Shown here piece by piece: positions 29,605 through 45,700 of a stretch of 64,000 nucleotides of DNA. Within the stretch, counting starts at the first letter, position 1. Each line of letters starts with the position of its first letter. Source of the stretch: Spinacia oleracea (Eukaryota > Streptophyta > Magnoliopsida > Caryophyllales > Amaranthaceae); the NCBI RefSeq assembly GCF_020520425.1, contig NC_079490.1:7626001-7690000 (forward strand), written 5' to 3'. Both the position numbers and the translations under genes were made by a program. The notes beneath the pieces are model-generated. The model was not told where the DNA came from. It searched no databases and worked only from the letters and a program-made list of their open reading frames with translations.

Positions 29605-32309
29605 ATGGTGTATAAAAAGGGGCACATTTGGTGGAATAAATCATGGGTGAGTATAATTGGTTTGTAATGTGTTTAATAGTATAGATTTTAGTTATTATGT
29701 TGTGTTTAATAGGTACTATTATTCAATATGTTGTAGTCGTTTTCAATGAGTGAAGCATTTAAGGACAAACCAGTCCCGGAAGCCAACACTAGTAAGCGTA
29801 AGAAGTTTCAAGAACCAGTAGTTGTAGAAGTTGAAGATGACTATGTTGTGATGTGTTCAAGTGATGACAATGAATTGTCAGAGTATGAAGAGGAGGAAGA
29901 AGGACAAGAAGAAGATGAAGAAGGATATGATGAGGAAGAGTACGCTACATTAGAAGATGAAGGTGTTGGTAAGAAAAAGAAGAAAAACCAGATAAAGAAA
30001 AAGACATATGTTAAAAGTAGGCGTATTGCTTATGGACAAGAGGAGGATGAAGAAGAAGAGTATGATCAAGAGGACGAGGAAGAATCAGAAGAAGAGGAAC
30101 ATCAAGTGCATAAAGTAATGAAGAAGATATTGAAGCAGCCGCCATTGCAGAAAAGTCGGCGGGATTACATAGCCGAAGAATATTCCTTGAAGAAGAAACA
30201 GTTGAAGAACAAGAGGCCTAGGGGAGAATCTGATGATGAAGAAGAAGAGGGGAAAGTTGTGAAAAAGAAGTTGGTTCTTAATCCCAAGAAGAAGGCTAAG
30301 AGGATTGAGAAAACAGAGGGAAGAGAAGAAAAGTCTCATGTTAAACACAAGGGAATTACCAAGAGAGGGAAGAAAAAGAGAGTGTTTGTGCAGGTACTTC
30401 TCTTTATTATAAGCTGCTTATGTTTTTGTTCCCGTGTTCTTATTTAGCAATCATTGTGAAAATTTTGTTGGTACCCCTACAGGTTCCTATTCCCGTAAAC
30501 GCAATGTCTAGGGGTGAATACGCCAAGCGTCATGATGTGGTAGTTGCCACGCAAAGAGAAAATTGTGACCGGAAGGTATATATTTCATATTCCCCTTTTA
30601 GTTTTATAGAAACCGTTTATGTATCGCATGACTGAATACGCTTATTAATATTAATTTCTATACGCTTATTAATAATAATAATTTCTGTTTGTAGCAACCC
30701 AGCGTTATTTGTCGTACTGATGCGTTCTCGAAGATTATTGCTGGGTTGGATGATTCTAGGCGGGACTGTGTAAGAGAAATGGGGTTTGGGGGACTGTTGG
30801 ATCTGAAAATATCCAAGCTTCCCAGGCAGCTTTGCTACTGGTTGATGACCAGGTTCGATGGAGTCAACAGTTATCTAGTTGCTGGTGACGGAAATGTGAT
30901 GCCGATCTCTCCTTCCCATTGGCAATATGTGTTTGGGCTGAAGAACAGCGGGCTTTCAGTGCCCGAAAAAGACGATGAACTGCCACCAGGGAGAGTTTTA
31001 CAGATGGCCCAAAAGTATGGTGAGAAAAACTCCGTACGCAAGAACAAGTATACAATACTTATATCAAACTCTACCCGTGTGTTGCAAGGTCCCTTAGATG
31101 AGCAGGGCAAGATAAAGCCCTTGGGAAGTAAATGTGAAAGGACTGAGTTTATGGAAAACTTCATGATTGTGTTGTTGGGACAAATTCTATGTCCTTCTAC
31201 AGATGGTGGCAACATGTCGACAAAATTGCTAGGTGCTGTCTGCATTGCAAAGGATGCAGCAAAGTATAACTGGTGTGAGTTCTGTCACAAATGGCTCTTA
31301 TCCTACGCGATCAACTGCCAGCGGAAGTTAGAAGTCCAAGGTTATGCGGCTGGGACTGGTGGTTGTGTTTTATTTTTGTTGGTAAGCCTCCGAAAATTGT
31401 TATTAGTTTCCTCTGTTGTTATGTAGTTTTAAACACACAAAGGTTGATGATTTATTTATATCTTTGCGTTCTACAGATATTCTATCTGGACCGTTTATGC
31501 AGGGTTCCTGTCCGTTGGGACGAGTTTCCTAGACTAAAAGTCTGGACTGAAGAGGAAGTGGATAAAGTGAAACATCAAGATAGGAAACCGAGTGAAGATT
31601 ATGGGAGGTTGACGGTGGGTTACCTCTTAAAACCATTATATGAGTTTCATTAGTTTTTACATAATCCCAACATCACTTAATTTAATAGAAATTCTTATGT
31701 GAATTTGAACAGACGCTTGATGTTGTGTACGGGGAACCTCATCCCCTGTTTGGTAGAGAAGGGAGGAAACCCATTGCAGAACAAGTTGCTGATATTGTAA
31801 GTGAAGTTATTTACTCAGTAATTAATAGTTTACCCAGTAATATGTTGTAGTTCGTAAAGTTTTGTATTTCCAATTGCAATCCTAGTGTTGCTTGAGGCTT
31901 ATAATAATATACCTTGGGGGTATTCTGAAGTCCAGTGACGATGATTGGGTATTCTTTTATCTTAGGACTTCAGAATCTTTCAAAGTATTATTGTGAGGTC
32001 TTAAAGCAGAAGAAGACTACAGAACCAGTGCATGAAGTCCATCAATCAGCAAAGGATAAATATGGCGTGGTGTAGTTTGGTATAGTACATGGTAGCTGTG
32101 TTTGTAGAATAATGTTTTATACTACCAAAGTAAGTTGATTTTTTTTTTTTTTTTTTTTTTTGTAGGTGATGGAAAAACTGGGCCCAGTATTGCAAGATCT
32201 CCGTCGTTCTGCAAGAGCCGTTGTTGAAACGGTCATTCAACCTGTTATCCAACAGCCGAACAGGTATCTGTTGGATAGTCCTAAGCCCGTTGTTGATTCA
32301 ATTGAATGA
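29605..32309 (+). CDS. Eight-exon gene, acidic/basic protein resembling DUF1985/Ulp1-associated family
   Basis: Proposed exons: 29605-29646, 29737-30393, 30483-30575, 30695-31381, 31477-31614, 31713-31796, 31974 to about 32066, 32166-32309. All introns whose ends are clear are phase 0 with GT...AG. The protein, about 645 residues, starts MVYKKGHIWWNKSW. It has an Asp/Glu run then Lys-rich segments (nuclear-like), and a core with VICRTDAFSKIIAGLDD, MGFGGLLDLKISKLPRQLCY and the following WLMTRFDG. This pattern resembles the N-terminal domain of plant proteins that often carry a Ulp1 protease. No Ulp1 catalytic domain is present here. Such genes are often carried by transposons. The end of exon 7 is uncertain, and the last acceptor follows a 23-T run. 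Function unknown. Confidence 0.6.
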
Positions 32310-33064
32310 CCCTATGACCCTATGTTTTTTGTTTATGATAGGGGATATAAGAGCAGCCCGTAAGGCCCGTCACATTACAACTCCTGCCGTCCATAATTGC
32401 CGCCCACTGTTCTTAAGTCCATCGTTCCTGTCAAATGATATTTGTTGTTTAAATATTTGTGTGTTTGAAGATTTGGGCTGTGTTTCAATCAGACAATGTG
32501 TTTGGTTGTTTTCTTTTGTATGCCAAACTTTTATATCTTTAAACTTGATTTCCATAGTAATGTTAGACGCTTATTATGATTCTTGTTTGCTACAAACCTT
32601 CATATTTTAAGGTACACTTGTTTTGTTATAGGGACCAAAACTGCATGGTTGGGAAATGGGAACTCTTTTTTCATTAATAGTGTAAGAAGCTATTTGCAAT
32701 CGTTTGTGGGACCCGACCTGAATATTTGTATCGACTTTCCCTAATACTGTAAGAAACTAATTGCAAATGTTTGCTGTACCGAACTTGAACAGTATGCTAC
32801 AAAGTGTACTCTTTTTTATTTATATAGGATTAACACATATAATTTGACGAGTAACAAACCTTTAAAGGATTCCTAGTTTAATCATTGATACTATGTCGGG
32901 CATCTATACTGTGTATGCTTTCAATCACTTTCTGATAAGAATATATTAGTCAAATATTTTTGACATGTGCAAATTTTTTACTGATAAAAAACCAGTGAAA
33001 AACAAACAGTTTCCTCAAATAAAGAAAACTCAGTAAGAAGATACAAAGAATTTTGAAAGTTCAA
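32310..33064. other. Spacer between two genes
   Basis: No gene seen. No exon encoding a plastid transit peptide for the following aminotransferase was recognised here. Confidence 0.5.
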
Positions 33065-35799
<2,735 letters not shown>

Positions 35800-36784
35800 A
35801 TACTATGCATAATATGCTGTAACTTCTGCTAACAGTAATCTAATGTGAGCTTATTAATTTATTATGCTCAAGTATGCTTGTTTATACCGTTCAGTTTTCA
35901 TGCTGTTATGTTGTGAATTGGATGATCTTTAAGAATTAACATAGCTTCAGAATTGTCTCTGCATCTGAGTTACTTTAGCATGCACAAAGGCCAATTTGCT
36001 GTTTGCTGTTTGTTACATTTGAGCTTTACTTTATTACTCCTCACTTCATTCAGAATTAGTTATCACGCTAAATATCATATGTTTTAAAGATGAACGTTGT
36101 AATAAAATTACAATCACTTACTGGAAGAAGTAGTATGAAATTCAATCATAAATCGGCATTCTTATCATTCCTAAATAATAGGTCACATTTGACTTTAATG
36201 GTCAAAACATACTAACTTTAACCGTAAACGGTTTAAGAGTATCAAATGGAGATTCACATGACTTCATTGACTTTTAGGACAACTTCATTAATTGTGATTT
36301 GTGAATGGGCAATATGCTAATTTGTCGGCACAGGTACATTTACGTTAATGCCCCTGATTTCCTTGGGCACATACACCAGCTGACCAGCCTACCAAAAAAT
36401 TCTGACTCCTCGAACGGTAGATGATGTAAATGACCAAATTGCCCTTCTCCGTACTAGGAGAAAAGATAGCCGTATCCTTGTTATATGGGAAGTGTCAAAT
36501 GCTCCTTTTGAGCAATACATTTACCAATTTCTCCATCAATATGGTTTTCAGGCTCAGGTTTTGGTGTTCAGAAAGTAATCAGGTGCGAATTAGGTATTCC
36601 CACACTGTATTTCGTAAGATATAGTATAACAATGTAATAAAATGGGATTGCGATTTTTCGGTGTTAATGCCTGCGCTGGTAAAATCCTAGCTTATGAGTG
36701 ACCTTAATCAGGTCCTGAAGTAATATAAATACAAAGATAATACAGCCACAGCAACATCAACAATGAAAATGATAAGTGAATTTC
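35800..36784. other. Convergent 3' region between the PAT copy and RED
   Basis: The two genes converge here with about 985 bp between stop codons. AT-rich, with AATAAA-like words but no clear gene. The small frame at 36430-36624 has no support. Confidence 0.5.
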
Positions 36785-39700
36785 CTAACTTATGCGAGGC
36801 TTCTTTCCAGAAGACTGTACATCATCATAAGACGCATCATCGTCGTTCTCCCCTTTCTCCCCCTTATCACCCTTTTTCCGAGCAATGATCTTATTAATCT
36901 TGTGAAGATCGTTGTTGAGCTTTTGCTCCTTGTTCTTCCGTGTTTTTCGCCCATCTTGCATCTTCACACCGAACTGGAAAGCAGCCTTCGGCATTGCTTC
37001 CTTCTGCTCGTTGTACGTGGCCCACTCCTCCTCTGTCTCGAAATCCCACCGATGAAGACGGCCTTTCGCCTATTGAACATTTTGACATGTAATAAGGACA
37101 TTGTTAGCACTATAATATGACCAAAAAAACACAGTAATGAGGGGTAGGTATTACATTAGTAGTTGTCTGATTATTCTAGCATCAAAACTTAAAGCTCTAA
37201 GGCTCTGTTTGGTAGGGTGTAAAACTTTTTCATGGAAAATGATTTTTCCCTTTTCAATCATTTTACGTTTGTTTGGTTTGGCAAAGGATGGAAAACAATT
37301 TTCCACAACTCCCTCAAGGGTGGAAAAGCATTTTCCATCTTTCCTCATCACCTCCATCTTTCTTTTTCCCATCAACCTTCACCCATTTTCTCTCATTTTG
37401 CTTTATCTACATTAATTTTCTTGTAAGGAACCAAAACAAAGGAAAACTAGTTTGGAATTGGATTTACTTTGAAAAAAGTTTTCCATGAAAAATCAATTTT
37501 CATTGAAAACGTTTTACGCCAACCCAAACGGAGCCAAGGTATTATCAGGCATATCAATAGAGAGCCATGTAGGCACAAAGGAATAGGGAGAAAGGAAGAA
37601 AATTCACTTACACGTCCGCCCATATCCATTTTTGACAAGTCACCTTCGTCATCACTGTCCACAATCTCATGATTATATGATTGATAACCAGGGTAACATT
37701 CAGAATAACTTTCAGATATGAAGTTGGGATCCTTTTCCCGAGCATCTTTTTCCCTAAGTTGTTGAAGTCTTTGATCATCCCGCTTAAACACAGAACCTAA
37801 TCCTCTATCCTTCTCCTCTTGACTCATGAGACGAGGATCTTGAAGGATGTTTGCATTAGCTTGCATATCATAAGCCTGCATCTGCTGGAGATATTGATCA
37901 GGATAGGCCAACTGATCAGCATACTGATCAGGATAGGCCAACTGATCTGCATATTGGTACTCCCCCTGATAAACCCCGCCGTCTATAGCTTGAGCGTGTA
38001 CAGCAGCAGCAGCATAGCCGTTCTGCAATGAGCCACATAAACATAGAACAAGCATAAGATTCTAGTACATCCATATGAAATCAAATTCCTGATAGCATGA
38101 ATTACATACATCAAGATCAAATAAACGATTATTCCCGACAAAATTACCTGATTCCAATCTTGGGAAGGATCGGCAGGTGGCACGGGTCCATAAACAGGTT
38201 CATTGAAATAGGAAGTCCTTTCCTTGTTCTTAGGAGACTCTTCCATGTCTTCTGAAACGGGGCTTTGACTCATATCTTTGCTTGGGACTTCGTAATCAAC
38301 ACCAGCACCAACAAAGATATCATCCTCTTCAACTCGAGCAACAACTGGGACTTGTTTGTCTCTAGTTTCGAGGGTGTCCTTTATCAGAGGTGGGGGTGGG
38401 GGTGGCGGGGGAAGAATTTCTTCATTCTGATTCTTTGATGACAGGCCATCAGGTTTTGGTGGTTTCTCAAAATCATCATACTCGCTGATAACAGTAGTGA
38501 GTTTCCCTATTCAATGGCATAGAAAAGAGAGAAAATATAAACCAAATTATTTTCATGAAGAACTACAAACTTGTAGAGACAACATAAGGCGAACGAAGTT
38601 GCAAAAGCCGTATGCATCAATCACGCTATTCATAGAGGCATGAAAAGCTGTCAATATTAAACACAACAGACAGAAAGTAACCCACCCACCCCACCCGGTT
38701 CAAAAAGTAGGAATGCTGACCACACAGAGCTACAAAAGTTCAACTTTACCAATTTTTCTTTCCTGTACCATTTTAGAGAAAAGTAAGGGTTGTTGGAATG
38801 TGAAGTGAGGCAACCTCGGGTATCAGTTCGTGAGCAAGTAGTATAAACAACCCAATAACATTTACTAATGCTCAAGTTACTTAATAAAACTTTGTTTACT
38901 TAAGCATGACTAGAAATCAAACAAAATCGGACAGTTTTTTTCAGAAAAAGACTGTTACAACCCATACCCTCAAGAAATAGAGGAATAGAGTTATTGGGAG
39001 GGGACACAACCTTTTAGACGTAACAGAAGTAAGAACAAAGATAACCTCCATTCTCTAGTTCCTCCTACAAACTCTAGTAACTGTAAAAGAAGTCAGGTCG
39101 TGAATGCCATAAAGGCATAAAGCATATAATCCTTAGAGGCGAGCCACCAGAAAAATTTCACTGGTAAACGACCTGTGACCCAGGTGATTTTTGCAGCGCC
39201 AGCCGGATCTCACGACTCATGGCCAACTCCAGAGAAAGATCAAGAAACATTCATACATGCAAAATTCTATGACAATACAAGCTTGTCCAGTGGTAACTGG
39301 TTATTAATTATACTGTGGGCCATCCAAATGTCACGACGATGTATTAAGAAGCACAACCGAAGCTATTCACAGAAAAGGTGTCATTGATTGTCTCGCGGCT
39401 CTTGCCACTAATTTAATTATACTAGTAGTCTTGTACAGATACTCCTGCAACTTTCTGTTTTAATCTTATAAGAGTTATATCCTCGAGAGAAGTTACCTTA
39501 AGAGAAACCCATCACATATATTAGCAAATAGGGTTTCAAAAACTAACTAATTGGATCATTGGAAATATTTCAAAACGTTAAATTAACTTCTACTAAAGTA
39601 AGCCAATGACAATTTCCCTGTGTTCGGGAACTTTGAAAATACAATTTCAAAGTTCAGAAACTATTGAAGAAGGAATTCATAGCTCTTATTTGTTTAGGGG

Positions 39701-42700
39701 TAAGTTCTGTAAAGCTGGACCTCCCCAAACCCTGTCATAACTCTCAAAAGGATTTGAGCTAAATAACTGATACGGTTTAGGTTGTATGATATTTACGCCA
39801 CAGAAATTTTGTTATTCGTGCTTTGGGATGGTTTGAGAGTAATTTGATTTCACTTCCCTCCCTCAAGCATATTATATCTAGGTGATGAGTTGTCTAAGAC
39901 AATGGCATTTGTTTGGCTGTTATTTATATATTTTTTATGTAATTGTTTAGTTCCATTTATTTCTTTATATTTGTTTGGCTATTACTATGACATTTAATTT
40001 CCTTCTGTTTTCCTGAATTGACTTCATTTTATCTTTTGTTTTTCCGGTGGTTGTGTTTATTTTACAGAGTATTTCACACTTTATGTTTTGTTTTCTTGTG
40101 ATCATTTAAACATAACATCCTCTTTGTTAACTTGTACTCACTCCGTTCCATAATGTTTGCCAACATATTTAGATACACATACCAAAGAAATGAGAAGAGA
40201 GTGTATGAAAGTGAGTCCTTATTTGTTTTTTTAATAGGAGAGAGAATGTGGTTGTGAGAGAGTGTAGAGTTGAAGTGGCTACAACAAGTGGGACAAAAGA
40301 GATAGGAGACATTCACCAAATTAGGAAAAAGGTGGGAAGAAGTAAAGAACAACTCAAAACAGAAAGTGGGAAGAACTAAGAGGAAGGGATTGAGTAATTG
40401 CAAGGTTAGTTTTTCTTATCCTTTACTGGATAAGAAAATAAACCATTGTGGTGGTTAAGAGTTGGGATTTAGGAGAGCCCTCATTAAACTTAATTTAAAT
40501 AATCATATAGATTTGGCCTAGTTTAATACACACATTTTAAATACCTCAAGACTTTAACAGACTTTTGGCCCAACTCTAGAACGTGAAATAGATTTTACAT
40601 TACAAAATAGCAACAAAATCTAATAGAAAAGATTAGGGGTTTAGGGGCTTGTTTAGTTTAGATTTTGGTCAACTGCGGTGCTTTGGTTTATGCCATCTCT
40701 TTAACCAACTTCAAGATTAAAGAGTTACCAGTATGTTTTTCTTGAACTTGATACTCTTCCAGGTCACCTTCTATTTCTTCTCCTCTACTCACATCAACAC
40801 ATGATACACTGATGCTTCAAATCATGTACTTTGTATTTACCAAAAACAGCTCACTCGGGCGATACACAAAAGTCGTATTTTACCCTACAGTTCAAGAAAC
40901 TATATAATGGTCTGCTACATTCAACCCCCCGCCCCTGTCTTTGAATTTGACTTGTACCACACAAGACATAGCAAGAAGCACACCACAGCCACCTAGAATA
41001 GATAGCGGCATAGCGCCAGGACAGGTCTAGTATTTCAGTGCAGAAAATGATAACAAGTCAAGACTAAAATAGGAAAGACTAACAACAATAATCCCAAACT
41101 ATGGGTGGACTTCTGAAAATAATCCTAACTAACGATTAACTCAGAATAATCCTAACTAATAGGATATCCTTCCCAAAATGATCCCGGCTTACTTGTAACC
41201 TGCACAAACGGTAATTTTTTTTTAAAAAAAAAGTTAAGGCCTTCTTTTCTCTCACCTTTTGTAACCAGGAAACGATGCCCAAAAAACACCATCACCTCCA
41301 CACGGGAAACAACCATGGCTCAAGAATAACCTCACCAGACAGGAGGACTCAGGGAAGTCACCACCATGGTATTAAATCAAGGCCGCATTGTAAAGCTTTT
41401 TGAGCTTACCGAGATATTAGGCCGCAACGGCCGCGAACCATCCGCATTGCCCGTGAATGTGATTCCACAACCGTTACCGCGATCGCGACCAAAACCGAGA
41501 TTTAAAACCATGGTCACCACCAAAAACAACCACCATTGCAAACACACAAAATAACAACCTTATTCTCTCTCTCTCCTACCCATCAAAACTATCATATATC
41601 CATCCTTCCCTATACCCAACCTACCCACATTTGCTGCCACCCCTTGCTTGCCCACTTTCTAGTTTTTGCTCAACTTGCTAGTCTGCATATTAAGGTGGTC
41701 GATGTTGACAGAGAATTGAATTGTGGGAGGCAATCAATGGTTAACGTCGGTGCTTGGCTTCTTATTGCGAAGAAAGAAGTAGAGAAATTAAAGGGATGCT
41801 AGTGGGCTGGGGACGTGAGTCATATATGGTTGGGTGATTGGTTGGGTGTCGGTGATGATGGGCGGAGGTGACCAAGGAAGGGCGAAGGTCCCGAGGTGAT
41901 GGTGTTTCTTGGGTGGCGAATAGCAAGGAAGATGTTGCGACGTGGCAAGAAGGTGGTAACGGAGGTGAGGAGAATGAAGATGGAGGTGTTCAATGGGAGA
42001 AAGGAAAGTGAGGATTTTTTAATAAAAAGGAAAAAAACAAGCTAGCCTATGAAAATTTGACACATCACCTTTTTAACTTGTTTAACCGGTAAACTAATAA
42101 ATTAAGATTTAAGACTATTTTTTAGAAGGGTACCCGTATAATTGGGATTAACCAGAGTTAAAGTGTAGTTGAGATTAAAATGAGAAGGTGAGCCATAATT
42201 CGGATTAATCTTGTTAATTTTCCACTAAAATATTGAGGTTTGTGTATTTAGTAGCCAAACCACTGACACGTGTTGTCAACAAAGACATACTTCATGTACA
42301 CTGAGGCAAAAACCACTCAACTTGATTCCAAATGAGACTTAGCAATTGATATACATAGCTACCAAGACCTCAAGGGTGAGTAGCTTTGTCTCTGGAGATG
42401 TACAATTGATTTTAACAACTTCTGGGCAAGGTTATACAACCACGCATAACTGATTTCAGTTTTTAAGAGGTATTAGTCACCAGTGGGGGAAATTCCTACA
42501 GAAAAAAGATACAGTATGCAGCATTATACCTTTCACTTCTTTCTCCTTCTTCTTTTTCTTGAGAATCTTTCCAGATGATCCTTGACGGAGATAAGACATA
42601 ATTTTTGCAATTCGGTCCAGCACAGAACCATCAACACTTACAGTAACCATTTCCTGCACAAGCAATTATCACATTCATATGAAAGTTTACACTCAAATAT

Positions 42701-45700
42701 GAACAATACATAAAAAGATTACCAACCTCGGGTACTGGACAGTCAGCTTTACTTCTATGCAACGTAGTTGGGATATCATGAGAATAAACATTGTCCTGCC
42801 ATGCAATAAGAAGTAGCTTTGAGTACATCCAATTTATAAACAATCAGTTAGCACAGCATTAATCTTCATCGAAGCAATCCTACACATACAATCTGGATCC
42901 GCCAAAGTTGTTACATTGGATCAAGCTTTCAAAGGGCTCATTCAAGAAGTAACCAATCTATCACTCAATACAAAGAGCTTTGAATCCAACCCGTAAGGAT
43001 AAAGAATTGAAAAAGAGAGGTTTCTGTCATTTGTGGATTCTTAGGTAAAAATCAAATAGTTCGCAAAAAAGGGGAGTATCCTATAAATATACTATATAAT
43101 TATAGTAAATTTATACATAATATGTATAAGAGTCAAAAGATATATAGCTATATTAAATAGAAAATTCCAGTGAGATCACACAAAACAAAGATCGGAAAGA
43201 ATACTGAAATGATTAAATAAAGATCCTTGATTTTCCAGGTGTTAAGTAAAAATCAGTCTACTAACTGTATTATGATATGGAATCAGAAATAATAATAATT
43301 GCAACTTCTTAACAGACAAGAAACTTTCTTAATGCAAAAAGAATAATAGATAAACGCCAGACCTGAAAAAGAACAAGCTTGTGACAGCAGCACATAACTT
43401 GTTTCATTTACCATATACTAGTATTAAAGAATGATGATGGAAAAGGAAGCACCCCTTATAGTCCTAACCAAGTTTAGATCAGTGTGGTGCCTAAATGAGG
43501 TATTAGACTAGATTTCCACACAAACTGATAAAAGTACAATCACACTTATCCAGCAACTTACCATGTCAAAAATAAATGACATACGTCCAGGAAGAAACAT
43601 CTCATTAGTTTTGGCGACACTCTGAGGCTTGATGATCCATTGGTAAACAGACTGAAAGAGATTTAAGAAAATTAGTGACAATTTAGGGAAGTCACAAGCT
43701 TGAAGCTATTTGACATACTACAATCAAATATCATCAACATCTAGAAACTAAAAATATTTGAGCACCTTTGCAGTTGCTGTTCGGAATGTTACAGGCTGGT
43801 CGTCCTTAACTACCCTGAAAAGGACAAAGCTTTCTTTTAGGGCATACATGGCAGCAATAAGATAAGACTAAGAGCATTTACCTAAAAGTAAACAATAGAA
43901 CTAGGAGCAACATCAACGTTGTCCATAGTGGCTATTGTCGTTGTAAGAACAGCTCCAATGGTGATATCCATATTTGTCTCTACAATGTTTTGGGTGTCAA
44001 TTCCATTTTTTTTTGTTTCATCTCATCAGATAACTTTTTTGGAATTTGATGTCAATCCATTTTTTCACTGTTCGAAATATAGGACCCCACCATTTGTATT
44101 GTTTTAAGATTACTATGTTATGGAAAAGGGGGAAAGTTATAGCTTGCAAGTTGAGACCATCTCGTCTCAATAATGGGCAACGATCTCGTTAGAAGGTGTG
44201 ATTTTTCAATCTTGAGCCATTCTAAGAGGTTGCCCCATATAGTATCATGCAGGAACAAGATGAATAGTTTACACAAAAGAAGACAAAGCAAAAGCAATCA
44301 CCTAGCTTTTCCATCAGTATCTTCTTCACCTTCTGGCTTTTTGTCCATCTCACTTCTTACTTTCTGAAGTAAAGCATAATCCAAACCCTTGACCAAGTGA
44401 GTATGCTCCACATCACCTGGAAAGAACATAATGAGTCAAACTGTGCAACAGTTCTCAGATGTAAAAAAGATAAGTTTATGTGATAAACTCATAGACCAAA
44501 ATCCAGTTAAGTTATGGAGATAGAAGAACCTCTAAAAACCAGCGAGAATATACACGTAAATCAGGAAGGACATGCATGATACAGATAATAGAAATCGAGA
44601 ATTGATAAGTTAATAATAGTTCAAAGAAAAATAATACACAACAATTCATAAGCCCTTATCAAATTAAATCCATCACTTTATCTCAACACAACATCGGCTG
44701 TCACATTATAACAACCATTAGGCAAAAGGGATTATAAAAACATATTTTCATCCAAAAATATTTAAAAAAACGGTTGAATATAGTATAATATACAAACCTC
44801 CAAGGTACTTGCTCCGCTCTATTGCCAACTTCTGTGAATCAGCTGCCCTGAAATCAGAAAATCAGCAGCTGTTAACATACTAATCTAAAGGAATTTTTAA
44901 AAGCTCCAAATGAAACTAAATACAAGAGCCTCACTTGAGATCAACATTGCCGGGAGGAGCAACCGCATGAAATCCCAGATCGGAAGCCTCATAATCAGGA
45001 TTCTGGTCTTCTCTCCGCTCCTTTGCACGATCACGATATTTTGGCAGTTCTGGTTCTTCTGGCTTTTCCTCCCTACAAGATATGATAAGACAATACAAGT
45101 CACCACAACACCAACCATGTAAGCCATCATTTCAGAAACTCATTAAACTCTGTTTGGACAAGAATAATTATACTTGTACAGTTGTACTTAGGGAGTGTTG
45201 GTTTGGTGTAAGACATTTTCATGGAAAATGTTTTTCCCCTTTTCGATCATTTTACGTTGTTTATTTTGACGAGGGGTGAAAAACAATTTTTCAATAACTC
45301 TCTCAATGGTGAAAAACATTTTTCATTTGAAAGGAAGGGAAACCACTTTTCCTCCTTATCTCACTCTTCTCTCTTCCCATCAACCCCACCCATCTACTCC
45401 CATTTTCCTTCTCTATGAATTTTCTTGTCGGTAACCAAACAAAGAAAAACTAATTTTGTGGTTTTCTTTGGAAAATGTCTTACATGGAAAATCTTTTTTC
45501 GCTGAAAACGTTTTCCCTAAAACCAAATGGAGCCTTACACTAAAGGCATATATGTGCAAAAATAAATCAATTGATAGAAAATCACATGATTGTTAGCAAC
45601 AAACAATCCTTCGAACAATTTTACAACAAGTTAGAAACACAACCAGAACCTTCCAGACAACAAACAGGATAAATAAGAGAGTTTTGGGTCAACATAGAAC

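Larger units (their letters stand above)
38507..42529. other. RED intron 8 (4 kb), contents
   Basis: Holds a Stowaway MITE (40137-40394) and an inverted-repeat element (41089-42225). The remaining sequence shows no gene. Small frames at 39175-39387 and 41366-41802 have no family match. Confidence 0.6.

Noticed and set aside
30085..30348. Hydrophobic Phe/Leu-rich minus-strand frame
   Set aside because: Antisense shadow of the Glu/Lys-rich exon 2 of the gene at 29605-32309.
37447..38055. Minus frame of 202 codons taken as a whole gene
   Set aside because: It is exon 10 of RED read through into introns on both sides; the true exon is 37612-38022.
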